A stretch of DNA of 64,000 nt from Phycisphaerales bacterium (GCA_017642965.1 JAEPOJ010000011.1:1-64000); one strand, 5' to 3'; numbered from the stretch's first letter, positions 1-8,850 are shown. Notes: generated by a model not told the origin, from the sequence alone. Translations and numbers: made by a program.

Positions 1-1089
1 GAACTCGACCGTTCGATGATGCGGGGGTATCTCGCCGACCTGTCACACTCCGGGGCCAAGGGTGAGCCGCTGTCACCTAAGACGATGCGGAACTACATCA
101 GCACGTTCAATCGGTTCTTCGAGTGGTGCAGGCAGGCAGAGATGGCCCCGGCGTCGTGGGCGAACCCCTGTGACGGTATCCGGCTGCCACGGCTACAAGA
201 CAACCCCAGGCGGGCTTTCACGCAAGACGAGGTTCTTGCCGTGTTCCGGTCGGCAATGCTCGATGAGACGCACGAGCGGCCCGCGTACACGGCTCGGGAC
301 GGCCTGCCCAAGATGCGTTCGGGCCTGTACTGGCTTATGGCCTGCACCGGGCTACGGGTGGGGATCGCCGAGCAACTGCGGGTCCGACACCTGACGCTGA
401 TCGGCACGGCGCCGTGCGTGCACGTTCCGGCTACCGGGACGGGCAAGGAACGCAAATCGCGGACGATCGCTATTTCCCAGCTTGACGCGCAGATATTGCG
501 GGAGTTCTTGGCGCGGCACCCTCGGGCGCCCGGCGCCGACGACCAGCCGTTTGAGCGTCCGAGGTCCGACGTGTTCTACGCCGACCTCGAGGCAGGCGGT
601 GTTGCCGTGCAGGACGGCTCTGGGCGGTGGCTCGGTTTTCACAGTTTCCGCCGATTCCACGCCACGCAGCTTTTGCGCATGAAGGTGGACCCGAAGCTTG
701 TCCAGAAACGCTTGGGTCACAGGAGCTTAGAGACGACGACCAAGCATTATCGGGACATCGAGCACGAGGAGCACGCGGGTGTGGCGCGTGAGTTGGGCGA
801 GAGTTTTTCTGCCAAAATGGATACCAGCCCCTTGACAAGTGCAGGGGATAGAGCCGATACTGAGAGTGGTGATTCGCAACCAGCGAACTTAAATCTCAAG
901 ACCCACGCCAGTCAAGGCGGCGATGTATCGGGCCCAGCGGATCACCAATCTCTGCCCGATCTCGCCGCGCCTACTGGCGGCTTGCCGCGTTCAGGTGAGA
1001 CGGTCTCGGGGATTCAGGATGTCGAAGTGGAGGACAGGGGACTCGAACCCCTAACTTCCAGCTTGCAAAGCTGGCACTCTACCAATTGA
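1..1089 (+). CDS. Tyrosine recombinase/integrase (5' partial)
   Basis: Site-specific recombinase of the phage integrase family; it would catalyse insertion and excision of a mobile element. The frame is open to the window edge, so the true start lies outside; the first internal ATG is at 16. A SAM-like core-binding segment comes first. The catalytic domain follows with the first Arg in TGLRVGIAEQLRVRHL, a Lys-rich beta hairpin (TGTGKERKSRTIAI), the HxxR box in HSFRRFHATQLL, and the last box GHRSLETTTKHY with the nucleophilic Tyr. After that Tyr, about 105 extra residues carry no recognisable domain, and the last 20 or so are read antisense from the tRNA-Ala gene at 1028-1100. This suggests that the integrase borrowed its stop codon from the insertion target. 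Confidence 0.9.
   Translation, partial: ELDRSMMRGYLADLSHSGAKGEPLSPKTMRNYISTFNRFFEWCRQAEMAPASWANPCDGIRLPRLQDNPRRAFTQDEVLAVFRSAMLDETHERPAYTARDGLPKMRSGLYWLMACTGLRVGIAEQLRVRHLTLIGTAPCVHVPATGTGKERKSRTIAISQLDAQILREFLARHPRAPGADDQPFERPRSDVFYADLEAGGVAVQDGSGRWLGFHSFRRFHATQLLRMKVDPKLVQKRLGHRSLETTTKHYRDIEHEEHAGVARELGESFSAKMDTSPLTSAGDRADTESGDSQPANLNLKTHASQGGDVSGPADHQSLPDLAAPTGGLPRSGETVSGIQDVEVEDRGLEPLTSSLQSWHSTN
1028..1089. other. Probable integration (att) site in the tRNA-Ala 3' half
   Basis: Tyrosine recombinases commonly insert at the 3' half of tRNA genes, and the integrase here lies directly against the 3' end of tRNA-Ala and runs into it. This places one attachment junction within the tRNA. The second copy of the core should sit beyond the left window edge and cannot be seen, so the exact core is inferred. 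Confidence 0.4.
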
Positions 1090-1100
1090 GTTAGTCCCCC
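1028..1100 (-). tRNA. tRNA-Ala (anticodon UGC)
   Basis: The minus strand folds as a complete 73-nt cloverleaf. The acceptor arm is GGGGGAC with GTCCTCC and contains the G3:U70 pair that marks alanine tRNAs. The D arm is ACTC/GAGT, the anticodon stem CCAGC/GCTGG encloses loop TTTGCAA (anticodon TGC), and the T arm is AGGGG-TTCGAGT-CCCCT. The discriminator is A, and the CCA end is not encoded. An integrase ORF on the other strand ends inside it. Confidence 0.95.
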
Positions 1101-1215
1101 GAAGGGATCGTCACCATCGGCTGATGACGGGGGCAAGTGTAGCCCTTTTTCTGCGTCAAGGCGAGCCGCACGCCGAATCGGTATGATCATTCGATACCTG
1201 AACCCAGGAGAGACC

Positions 1216-2184
1216 ATGAACCCAAGACGCCACGCCCTGATCTCACTGCTCGCATTCTCTTCCACGCCGGTGCTGGCAATCGCCCAACCCGATAACACCC
1301 GCGATGACGGCTCTCAGGCGGACGCCGAGCAGATCGAGCGTACGGAATCGAGCTCGCTGCGCATCTCGCCGTACGTGTTCGGGAGTTTTCACGCGGACGC
1401 GGACCTCGACTCGGACATCGGCGAGTTCGGCTTCAGCTCCTACCGTGCCGGCATCAACCTCAGCCGGAGTGTCGGGGATCGAGGGCTTCTCAGTGCCAAT
1501 ATCGGCTTCGGTCTGCTCGATTATGACATTACCCCGTCCGCCGCATCGGTCGCGAACGACGCCGCGGATATCGGTGCTGGGCTCGACGATGTGTACGAAT
1601 CCGAGATCATCATCAGCTACGTCCACCGGGGGGAGGGCAAGTGGTCCTACCTGTTCGCCGGCGGGATCATTTCTTCAGGCGAGGACGGCGCTGACTTCGG
1701 CGATACGCTCGATTTCCTGGGGACCGCGGGCTTCAGGTACCAGTACAACGATCGCCTATCGCTTGGTCTCGGCGTGCTCGTCCGCACCCAGCTCGAGGAC
1801 GACGCGCTCGTAATCCCCGTGCCCCAGATCCGCTACCAGATCAGTGACAAGTGGGTCCTTGAAACGGAGCGAGCCGGGCTCGAGCTGCGTTATGAGGCGA
1901 ACGAGCAGATCACGTACGGGCTCGCGGGCGAGTACCTCAGCTCGACCTTCCGCCTCAATGACATGCACGCCGCGCTGGTCAGCGAGGGCGTCGCGACGCA
2001 CCGGCGTGTGCCGGTCTCGGTCTTCGCGGACTTCGCGCCGTCCGAGCAGATTCAGATTCGAGCACGGGTCGGCACCTCACTCGCCGGCAACATCGAGTTC
2101 CTCGATGCCAGCGGGAACGACATCACGGATCAGGACATCGACCCCGCGATCTTTGGTTCGCTCAACGTATCGTTCCGCTTCTGA
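1216..2184 (+). CDS. Predicted outer-membrane beta-barrel protein
   Basis: Probable integral outer-membrane protein. The ATG at 1216 is preferred over the upstream 1183 because AGGAGAG lies just before it and it begins a clean signal peptide (MNPRRHALISLLAFSS, cleavage near VLAIA-QP). The 322-residue chain alternates short amphipathic beta segments with Asp- and Gly-rich turns and ends in SLNVSFRF. A C-terminal aromatic residue of this kind is the usual signal for barrel assembly. No enzymatic motif is visible. It resembles autotransporter- or OmpA-like barrel domains in form, but I cannot assign a substrate. It converges with the cyclophilin gene, four bases away. Confidence 0.65.
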   Translation: MNPRRHALISLLAFSSTPVLAIAQPDNTRDDGSQADAEQIERTESSSLRISPYVFGSFHADADLDSDIGEFGFSSYRAGINLSRSVGDRGLLSANIGFGLLDYDITPSAASVANDAADIGAGLDDVYESEIIISYVHRGEGKWSYLFAGGIISSGEDGADFGDTLDFLGTAGFRYQYNDRLSLGLGVLVRTQLEDDALVIPVPQIRYQISDKWVLETERAGLELRYEANEQITYGLAGEYLSSTFRLNDMHAALVSEGVATHRRVPVSVFADFAPSEQIQIRARVGTSLAGNIEFLDASGNDITDQDIDPAIFGSLNVSFRF

Positions 2185-2188
2185 TCGA

Positions 2189-3283
2189 TCAGCGGTCCGG
2201 GCCCGTGGGCTCGAACTGCCCAGCGCTCTCCCGAGTTACGGGCGCGATCCGTTCTGGTATCGGGGGCGCATCACGGAGATATGCGCGTTCGATCATGGGC
2301 GGGTCCAGCGGGCGGTCGTTCGCATCGACCGGTGAGCCCGCGATCCGCAGGATCGCGTCCGTGCCCGAGACCGCCTGCCCGAAGCTGGTGTACCGACCGT
2401 CGAGGAACGAGGTCCCCTCTCGGCTGAGGCACACGAAGACCTGCGAGCCGTTCGTGTTGGGGTCCGCGGCCCGCGCCATCGACAGCACGCCGAAGCCGTG
2501 CGGGAGCGGGCTCTTTTCCAGATCGATCATGTAGCCGGGGCCACCGAAACCCGTACCGGATGGGTCACCAACCTGGATCACGAACGGGCGTCCGTCGTCG
2601 AGCGTCTCGACCACGCGGTGGAAGATCACGTTGCTATAGAATCCACCCTCGACAAGGTGCATGAAGTTGTACGTGGTGTTCGGAGCGGCGTCCGGGCGCA
2701 GGCGGAAGACGATCTCGCCCGCGCTGGTCTGCAGCACCGCCTCCTGCTCGACATAGACGCGAACACCAGAGAACACCTGCTCGTCCTGATCATCTGAGCC
2801 CGTCTGCCCCTGGGCCTCGAGCGATTCTCGGCGATCATCCTCGAACATGACCTCGGCCTCACGCGCCTCACTCAGGCGGAGCGTCGCGGGATCGACCCGC
2901 GTGGCGGTGTTCGGTGTGATGAGCGGCTGGATGACGAGCGGTGCGCCGTAGGCGGCATCGTTGAGGAAGAGCTGCGCGAGCATGACCTCATCGGGCTGTT
3001 CACCCCAGATCATGGGGAAGAGACTCGCGAGATCTGATTTGCCCTTCGCGGCTGGTGCAGACGCAAGCACCTCAAGCGTGGATGCCTTGTAGAGCTTGAT
3101 GCTCGGCTCGGCGATCCGATCGTCGGGCACGCTGACATTTACGACGATCCGGCGGCCGATCCCGTAATACAACTGATCCGGTTGGATCTGTGCGAGGGCG
3201 TGGCTTGGTAAGAGTCCCAAGAGCACGGCCAGGGCGATGCTGAGGAGGCGACGAGCAAGGATGCCTTGAGTGTGGGTGCGCAT
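2189..3283 (-). CDS. Secreted cyclophilin-type peptidyl-prolyl cis-trans isomerase
   Basis: Predicted periplasmic PPIase that would speed proline isomerisation during folding of exported proteins. An N-terminal signal peptide (LLSIALAVLLGLLPSHALA) is followed by about 130 residues of uncharacterised sequence. The cyclophilin domain lies at roughly residues 165-335. Its signatures include APNTTYNFMHLVEGGFYSNV, IFHRVV, a Gly-rich GDPSGTGFGGPGY stretch, FGVLSMARAADPNTNGSQVF and FGQAVSG. The order FHR, then GSQVF, matches active cyclophilins. The chain (364 residues) is about twice the size of a minimal bacterial cyclophilin because of the N-terminal region. Its outer-membrane neighbour fits an envelope role, but no direct link is shown. 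Confidence 0.88.
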   Translation of the reverse strand: MRTHTQGILARRLLSIALAVLLGLLPSHALAQIQPDQLYYGIGRRIVVNVSVPDDRIAEPSIKLYKASTLEVLASAPAAKGKSDLASLFPMIWGEQPDEVMLAQLFLNDAAYGAPLVIQPLITPNTATRVDPATLRLSEAREAEVMFEDDRRESLEAQGQTGSDDQDEQVFSGVRVYVEQEAVLQTSAGEIVFRLRPDAAPNTTYNFMHLVEGGFYSNVIFHRVVETLDDGRPFVIQVGDPSGTGFGGPGYMIDLEKSPLPHGFGVLSMARAADPNTNGSQVFVCLSREGTSFLDGRYTSFGQAVSGTDAILRIAGSPVDANDRPLDPPMIERAYLRDAPPIPERIAPVTRESAGQFEPTGPDR

Positions 3284-3350
3284 ACGTACAGCTTACCCGA
3301 GTCCGAGGGCAAAGTTGACGTGATATGGGGCAGGTGATGCGAGGCGGGGA

Positions 3351-4139
3351 TCAGTCGCCCAAGCCGGGGATCTCATCGAGGCGGTCCCAGGCATCACGGA
3401 CCACGGTGTTCGAGCCCGTGCCGTTGTCGCGACCGAGCAGATCGTTTGCGATCTGGCCACCGATGTCGTCGTACCAATCGACCGCGAGGCCGGCCTGAAG
3501 AACGTTGAAGCCGTCCTCGTGGTTGAGATCCTCGTAGGACCGCATCGTGTCGGTCACGAGTGCGGCCGTCGAGTTGATGTTGTAGAGCACGCGCTGGTTG
3601 TCAGGGCCCATGCCTCGGTAGAGGTAGTTGACGATGATCTCGTCGACGACTTCGAGGTTGCTCCAGTCCTGCTCCGCTTCCATGAATGAGAAGCTGCCGC
3701 GATGGCTTGGGCAGTAGAAAATATTGGGAGCCGAGATGTACTCATCGCGGAAGAGCAGCCCCATGCCGTCCCAGCGATCATGCAGGCGGCCTGGCTGATC
3801 CGATTCTGAGAGCAGCACGGTGTCCATCCGATCGGGCGTCCACGCGGTGCTCGTGTGACGCGTCCATTCCGGGAGGAACACGCTGTCGGGCAGCACGTCG
3901 CGATTGTCCTGGGAGAACAGGCTGACGCCGAGGCCGATCTGGCGAAGGTTGGATCCACACACGACCTTGCGTGTGGACTCACGCACCATGGAGATCGCGG
4001 GGAACATCAGGGCGATCAGGATGGCCACGATCGCGAGCGAGACCATCAGGTCGATCATCGTGAACGCGCGTGCGTGCCTACGGGTTGTTGCGGTGACCTT
4101 CTTCAAGGCGGACCCAATCGAGTTGATTCCGTAGTACAC
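3351..4139 (-). CDS. Pseudopilin-like protein with prepilin N-terminal methylation motif
   Basis: Type IV pilin-like protein of the planctomycete kind. A basic leader ending RRHARA is followed by FTMIDLMVSLAIVAILIALM, which is the prepilin peptidase site (A/F, Asp in place of the usual Glu at position 5) and the hydrophobic stalk. After it come CGSNLRQIGLGVSLFSQDNR, typical of the planctomycete pseudopilin families, and a globular part with a YCPSHRG motif. The start is uncertain. GTG at 4139 gives a 25-residue leader and has GGTGGGA upstream. The frame also opens at GTG 4247 (longer leader) and has TTG at 4106. Function beyond pseudopilus or secretion-associated surface protein is unknown. 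Confidence 0.75.
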   Translation of the reverse strand: MYYGINSIGSALKKVTATTRRHARAFTMIDLMVSLAIVAILIALMFPAISMVRESTRKVVCGSNLRQIGLGVSLFSQDNRDVLPDSVFLPEWTRHTSTAWTPDRMDTVLLSESDQPGRLHDRWDGMGLLFRDEYISAPNIFYCPSHRGSFSFMEAEQDWSNLEVVDEIIVNYLYRGMGPDNQRVLYNINSTAALVTDTMRSYEDLNHEDGFNVLQAGLAVDWYDDIGGQIANDLLGRDNGTGSNTVVRDAWDRLDEIPGLGD

Positions 4140-4488
4140 AAAGTCCCACCACGAGGTGTGGATGATGTGTACTTCTTCCCCACGGCTGCCGGAGCAGCGT
4201 CCTGACGCAACTCTAAAATATCGGGTCTGGGTAGATTCCGCAAGCACCCATTTTCATTTACAGTGCTCGATGACACGAATCCGTGGTAGTTTATCACCTA
4301 CCATAAACCGAACCGAGCGCATTTTAGGTGAATCTGACTAAGCATAATCGGACCCGCTCCATCAAATTGCGAAAATGCTTTGAAAACACACGGGTTGCAA
4401 GCATCCGCGTGATCGGATACTCGTATAGCACCGCAGTCCGTGGTTTGTGTTTCATGGACTCCGGGCGCGCTCGTGAACCCGGTGGATA
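4140..4488. other. Intergenic region upstream of a pseudopilin and an ECF sigma gene
   Basis: The region lies between divergent genes and is AT-richer than its surroundings, especially 4230-4420. It should hold promoters for both. I see no convincing -35/-10 pair, repeat or RNA gene, and the short ORFs here have no recognisable motif. If the pseudopilin really starts at 4247, part of this stretch is coding. Confidence 0.4.
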
Positions 4489-5169
4489 ATGAAGAAGAAC
4501 GACCAAAGCCAGAACCGTGTTGAAGGTGCTTCAACGAACGGGACTCCCGTGCCGGGCGATCAGTCCGGATCTCCAAAGCCATTGTCGGCTGAGGATTTCG
4601 ATGGGCAGGACAGGATTGATTTCGAGCTGATGCAACACATTGCCAGCAATAGTGAAGCCGCCGTTGGAGAGCTCTACGACCGTTTCGGGTCGCTGGTGTT
4701 CCGCATGGCGTATCAATCCATGCCGACCCGTGCGGAAGCGGAAGACGCCGTGCAGGAGATCTTTGTCCGGCTCTGGCGGACCGCGGACCGTTACGACCCG
4801 CGCAAGGCCGCGCTGGTCACCTGGGTGATGCTGCTGACTCGTCGTCACCTTGTGGACAAGCTCCGCCGCAAGCGCGCGCGGATCAAGACCGCGGTGCTCG
4901 ACGATGCTCTGGCGTCCGGTGTGGGCGCTTGGGTCGAATCGAACGCGGGCGAGCGGATGGCTCACGATGAGCACTTCGCCGCACTGGTCAAGAAGATTGA
5001 AACGCTGCCAGAGCTGCAGCAGACCGTTGTGATGCGGGCATACCTGGGCGGGCAGACGCTCAGGCAGATCAGCGAAGAACTGGATACACCCCTGGGGACA
5101 ATCAAATCAGCGCTCTCTCGAGCGTTGGTACGACTCCGTGAGCGCACCGGGGAGGAAATGGAATCATGA
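4489..5169 (+). CDS. ECF-family RNA polymerase sigma factor
   Basis: Alternative sigma factor that would direct RNA polymerase to a stress or envelope regulon. After a 45-residue polar N-terminal tail comes region 2 (LYDRFGSLVFRMAYQSM, then AEDAVQEIFVRLWR, the core-binding and -10 recognition helices). Region 4 follows, with LPELQQTVVMRAYLGGQTLR and the helix-turn-helix QISEELDTPLGTIKSALSRA for -35 recognition. The length (226 residues) is normal for an ECF factor with an extended N-terminus. The stop overlaps the next gene's start by four bases (ATGA). That gene encodes a membrane anti-sigma factor, so this is a classic translationally coupled SigK/RskA-type pair. The sigma factor is probably held at the membrane until a signal arrives. 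Confidence 0.92.
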   Translation: MKKNDQSQNRVEGASTNGTPVPGDQSGSPKPLSAEDFDGQDRIDFELMQHIASNSEAAVGELYDRFGSLVFRMAYQSMPTRAEAEDAVQEIFVRLWRTADRYDPRKAALVTWVMLLTRRHLVDKLRRKRARIKTAVLDDALASGVGAWVESNAGERMAHDEHFAALVKKIETLPELQQTVVMRAYLGGQTLRQISEELDTPLGTIKSALSRALVRLRERTGEEMES

Positions 5170-6026
5170 ATACCCACGAACTTATCGAATACACCATGCT
5201 GCACGCACTCGGGCTGCTCGAAGATGACGAGCGATCCGCGTACGAGGCCGCCTTTGACGCCGCACCCGTTTCCGTGCAGAAGCGCGTGCGAGACGAGGCC
5301 CGCCGCATGGCCGACCTCGGCGACCTGGTCCCTGAAGTGGAACCCAGCGTCGAGCTGCGTGACGTCGTCGTCGCCGCCGTCCGCGCCGCGATGCGTGAAG
5401 AAGAGAACGAGTCCCGCATCGCCAGCCAGGAGGCCACGCCGGCCCCGGTCATCGGGCGAATCGATGCCTCGACTCCTGCACCGGCACGCGTCACCTCGCA
5501 GCCCAAGCTCTCGACCAGCCCCCGCGTGCACCGCGTTTGGCGTGTTGCCGCCGTCGGCTTCGCCGCCGCTTCGATCGCGATGGGCGTCGTGATGGTCAAC
5601 ATCAACCAGACCATGCAGCAGGCCCAGAGCCGGGCGCTCGTCGACTCGCTCTACGATCAGATCGGCGCTCAGTACCTCGAGTCCACCATCTTCGATGCCA
5701 ACACCCGTCGGGTGGCGCTCACCTCGACGAACACATCGAACAAAGCGGTCGCGGCTGTCTGGTACAACCCCGACTGGGACTCGGCTCGCCTGTTCGTCAA
5801 GAACCTCGCCAGCCAGCAGAACAAGCCGCTGCGCCTGGTCGTGCTCGATGAGAACGACAACATCGTCCAGACCATCAAGACCTTCACCCCGACGGGCGAG
5901 CTTGAGGACTTCAATGTCAACGTCAACCTGAGCACCCAGCGGAAGCTGGCGATCTACCCCGGTGCCGCCGACGAAATCAGCGAAGCGCTCGAGCCCGTGC
6001 TTGTCAGCACGGACGGCACGCTCTGA
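5166..6026 (+). CDS. Membrane-bound anti-sigma factor (RskA-like)
   Basis: Expected to bind and inhibit the ECF sigma factor encoded just upstream. The N-terminus (HELIEYTMLHALGLLEDDER) resembles the anti-sigma domain of RskA/RsgA proteins; it lacks the HxxxCxxC zinc motif. A single transmembrane segment lies at about 125-146 (VWRVAAVGFAAASIAMGVVM). The C-terminal periplasmic part (about 145-286) includes AVWYNPDWDSARLFVKNLAS and LVVLDENDNIVQTIKTF, matching the anti-sigma-K C-terminal domain. The Ala-rich linker before the membrane helix is long. Translation is coupled to the sigma gene by an ATGA overlap, and a strong terminator follows, so the two form a two-gene operon. Confidence 0.88.
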   Translation: MNTHELIEYTMLHALGLLEDDERSAYEAAFDAAPVSVQKRVRDEARRMADLGDLVPEVEPSVELRDVVVAAVRAAMREEENESRIASQEATPAPVIGRIDASTPAPARVTSQPKLSTSPRVHRVWRVAAVGFAAASIAMGVVMVNINQTMQQAQSRALVDSLYDQIGAQYLESTIFDANTRRVALTSTNTSNKAVAAVWYNPDWDSARLFVKNLASQQNKPLRLVVLDENDNIVQTIKTFTPTGELEDFNVNVNLSTQRKLAIYPGAADEISEALEPVLVSTDGTL

Positions 6027-6050
6027 GCCAGAGCCCAAACTGAAACATAA

Positions 6051-6084
6051 AGCGGGCGGCCCCATCCTGGCCGCCCGCTTTTTT
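6051..6084. terminator. Rho-independent terminator, probably bidirectional
   Basis: An 11-bp perfect stem (AGCGGGCGGCC / GGCCGCCCGCT) with a 7-nt loop is followed by TTTTT on the plus strand. It ends the sigma/anti-sigma operon and lies 26 bases from the stop of the convergent coiled-coil gene, so it may also serve that gene. Confidence 0.9.
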
Positions 6085-6109
6085 ACTGCTCTGCATGTCA
6101 GCCCAGGGC

Positions 6110-8596
6110 TCAGTTCGGCATCTGCCACTGCTCCTCGTCGTAGAGGACCTCGACGCGCGAGTCGTTCTCGAACTTCGCCTTCGCCGCCGCGAGGCGTCGC
6201 CAGAGCACGCCGCCAACGATCAGCGCCAGCACCATGCCGCCGCCGAAGATCATCCCCGCCATCTCAAGTCGGGTGGTATCCAGCGGCTCGGTCGTGAGCG
6301 ACGCGCTGTCGCTCACGCTCGTAATCGCCGCATCCCCGCGCCGTGCACGCGCGTTATTCGCAGCGCTGGTGATCGCAACCACGAATGTATCGAGGATGCG
6401 CTGGGCACGCTCGGCCCCGGCGTCGCGGTACTCGACCACGATCTCGCCCGGCATCGAGGCGACGACGTCCAGCGACTGCTCCATGTGCTTGCCGAGCTCG
6501 CCTGGTGTGGCGAACTGCGTGATACCGCGCCGCTCCATGCGATCGGCGGCCACCTCCAGGAAACGCGGCTCGGTCATGAGGCCGGTGACGTAGGACTCCC
6601 ATGTCGCGAGCTCGTTTTCTGAGAGCTTCCCGTCCGGGGACGCCGCGACCAGCGTTGCCTGCGAGCTGTACTGCCCCGGGGCGACCCGGCCGGCGGTGAA
6701 CCAGCTCGCGACACCGAGCATCAGGGTGATCGCAAAGAGCCCGAAGAGCCCAACGAGCACGCCGGAGCGTACCTCTTTGTTCCGCACTTTCCGCTGCGCA
6801 CTCGCGATCGCTTCGTAGGCCTCGGCGAGTTCCGCGCGTTTTGTGAGGACCTGCTCGCACTGCTCATAGCGGGACTGGAGGGCGTCCGTCGCCAGCCGCA
6901 CCTTCTCCGCGTCCGCGTGCAGTAGCTTGCGCATCCTGGCCAGGCGGCGACGCCGGTTCGCGGTCCATTCGTCGCTCTTTGCCGCCCCGTCGCCCTTGGG
7001 CTTGGCACGCTCTTCCTCGAGCTGTGAGTGGAGCTTCTCGATCGTGGCGATCAGCTCGCTCGACTGGTTCTCAAGCGACTCGATCTTGGCGCGGGTTTCC
7101 TCGTCCGATGCCGATTCGCCCTCGTGTGCCTGCTCGAGCTCTGCCTCGAGCGCAACGACGCGCTCCGCGAGCTCCTTGAGCTGCGACTCTCGCTCATCGA
7201 CCTTGGCCTGCAGCTGCGACTGGTGCTCGGTGGCCGCCTCGAGCTTGCTTTGCAGCTCGGCGTTCGCTTCCGGGTCCGCCTCCCCCTTGGCCTCGAGCTG
7301 AGACTGGAGCTCATCGCGCTGCGACTGTGCCTGGCCCAGCTCGTCCCGGAGCGAGCCGAGCTGGCTCTCAAGCTCCGAAGCGTGGCTCTCGAGCTGCTGC
7401 GCCCGTTCACGCTGGCGGGTGAGCTCCTCATCCGCGTCCGCGCCGATGCTCGCGAGCTGCGCGTTGAGCTCATCGACCTGCGCGCGGGCCGCATCGAGCT
7501 CGCCCTGGAGCGACTCCATCCTGGCCTGATCTTCCGAGGACCTCGACTCGGAGTTGTTCTCGAGCTCGGTCAGCTTCAGGGTGGCCGATTCCAGCTCCTG
7601 CTCGCGTTCCGCGAGCTGCGCTCGGATGATCTCGACCTGCTTCTGAGCCTCTTCGCTGCCCGCGCTCTGCTGGTGCTCCAGCGACTCGATCTGGGCCCGC
7701 AGCCCTTCGGTCACCTTCTGCTCACGCTCAAGCTTCTGGCTGATCGCGTCGCGGTTCGACTGGAGCTCGTTGATCTGCGCCTCGTACTGCTCGCGTGCCT
7801 CGCAGAGCTCCTGCTCGACGTTTCCAGCTTTCTCCGCGAGCTCCTCGAGCGCCTTGCTCCGCTCGCCGAGTTCGATCTCTCGCCCACGCAGCTTGGAGTT
7901 CGCGCTTTTGAGTTCCGAGCTCGCCTGCTCGTACTTCTGCGTCAGATCACTCACGCTCTGGGTGAGCGACTCGATCTGCGTGTCCTGCTCACCGAGCTGC
8001 TGGCGTACGTGCTCGAGCTCGGCCATCGCCTGCTCGAGCTGCTGCGCGGCTCTCTCCTCCCGCGCCAGCTTCTCCTGCACTTCCTTCTCGAGCGCGTCAA
8101 GTTCCTGCTTGCGCTTCGCGATCCCCGAGAGCTGATCGTCGAGCTCGGCGATCTTCCGCTGAATCTCGGCTCCGCGGGACTCGAGCTCGGCTTCCTTCTG
8201 TTCGAGCGTCTCCGCCTGCGTCTCCATCTTGGATTCGCGTTGCTCGAGGCCGCTGGCACGCTGCACGAGGTCCATCTCGCGCTGCTCGAACGCCTGGCGC
8301 ATCTCCGCGAGTTCCACCTCGCGGGTCGTGAGCTCCTGCTCACGCTGATCCAGCTCGTTCGTCTGGGCGTTGAGGGTCTTCTTCTGCTCGTTGAGGGCCT
8401 GCATCGCCTGTCGGTGCTCTTCGTGCGCCTTGCGCAGGGCTCCGAGCTGCGATTCGACGCTCTCGATGACATCGAGCACGTCCTCCTCCGGCTTGCGCAT
8501 CTTCATCTCGGCACGCGGGTCGGGCGAGTCCGACTTCTTGGAAGATGAGCGCATAGGCGGTGCCTCATTTGTTGTCTGATCGTGCTTGGGGTCCAT
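6110..8596 (-). CDS. Large coiled-coil protein with C-terminal Wzz-like membrane domain
   Basis: I do not recognise a named family for the whole protein. The ATG at 8596 is preferred because GGGAGGAG precedes it; TTG at 8602 is in frame. After a polar 30-residue head, residues of about 35-530 are almost unbroken heptad coiled coil rich in Glu, Gln, Ala, Leu and Ser. The C-terminal 220 residues hold two membrane helices: SGVLVGLFGLFAITLMLGVA near 620 and MAGMIFGGGMVLALIVGGVL near 790. About 150 extracytoplasmic residues lie between them (QYSSQATLVAAS, then ESYVTGLMTEPRFLEVAADR). That layout is like polysaccharide co-polymerases (Wzz/GumC). The coiled coil would be cytoplasmic. A link to the polysaccharide locus 6 kb away is inference. 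Confidence 0.7.
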   Translation of the reverse strand: MDPKHDQTTNEAPPMRSSSKKSDSPDPRAEMKMRKPEEDVLDVIESVESQLGALRKAHEEHRQAMQALNEQKKTLNAQTNELDQREQELTTREVELAEMRQAFEQREMDLVQRASGLEQRESKMETQAETLEQKEAELESRGAEIQRKIAELDDQLSGIAKRKQELDALEKEVQEKLAREERAAQQLEQAMAELEHVRQQLGEQDTQIESLTQSVSDLTQKYEQASSELKSANSKLRGREIELGERSKALEELAEKAGNVEQELCEAREQYEAQINELQSNRDAISQKLEREQKVTEGLRAQIESLEHQQSAGSEEAQKQVEIIRAQLAEREQELESATLKLTELENNSESRSSEDQARMESLQGELDAARAQVDELNAQLASIGADADEELTRQRERAQQLESHASELESQLGSLRDELGQAQSQRDELQSQLEAKGEADPEANAELQSKLEAATEHQSQLQAKVDERESQLKELAERVVALEAELEQAHEGESASDEETRAKIESLENQSSELIATIEKLHSQLEEERAKPKGDGAAKSDEWTANRRRRLARMRKLLHADAEKVRLATDALQSRYEQCEQVLTKRAELAEAYEAIASAQRKVRNKEVRSGVLVGLFGLFAITLMLGVASWFTAGRVAPGQYSSQATLVAASPDGKLSENELATWESYVTGLMTEPRFLEVAADRMERRGITQFATPGELGKHMEQSLDVVASMPGEIVVEYRDAGAERAQRILDTFVVAITSAANNARARRGDAAITSVSDSASLTTEPLDTTRLEMAGMIFGGGMVLALIVGGVLWRRLAAAKAKFENDSRVEVLYDEEQWQMPN

Positions 8597-8850
8597 GCAC
8601 AACTCCTCCCGGCTCCGAAGTCCGGCACGCCTGTCCCGCCTCAGAAGAGGTCGTCAACGGGAAGCAGACATATCGCGTATCGGTCCCGCAAGCCCAGCGC
8701 TGGAGTATCGCGCGAGTTTTGCGCCGTGCGCCGACCGGTTGTGCATGTCGTGTCGTCGCTACGGGTTACGGCACGTCCGTATATCCACGCCAAGAGATTC
8801 TCGGACAGTTCACCCGCGATGCAATCGACAGCGAGACCCTAGAGTCATGC

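Noticed and set aside
7028-8548. A 506-codon plus-strand frame opposite the coiled-coil gene.
   Set aside because: It is a mirror of the GAG/CTG/CAG-rich coiled coil: mostly Leu, Arg, Ala and Glu with no fold signature or ribosome site. The minus-strand frame has clear heptads, membrane helices and a Shine-Dalgarno site.
8560-8850. N-terminal extension of the aldose epimerase by 97 codons.
   Set aside because: The extension overlaps the divergent coiled-coil gene start, has no homology to the fold, and the family begins at Met 8851.
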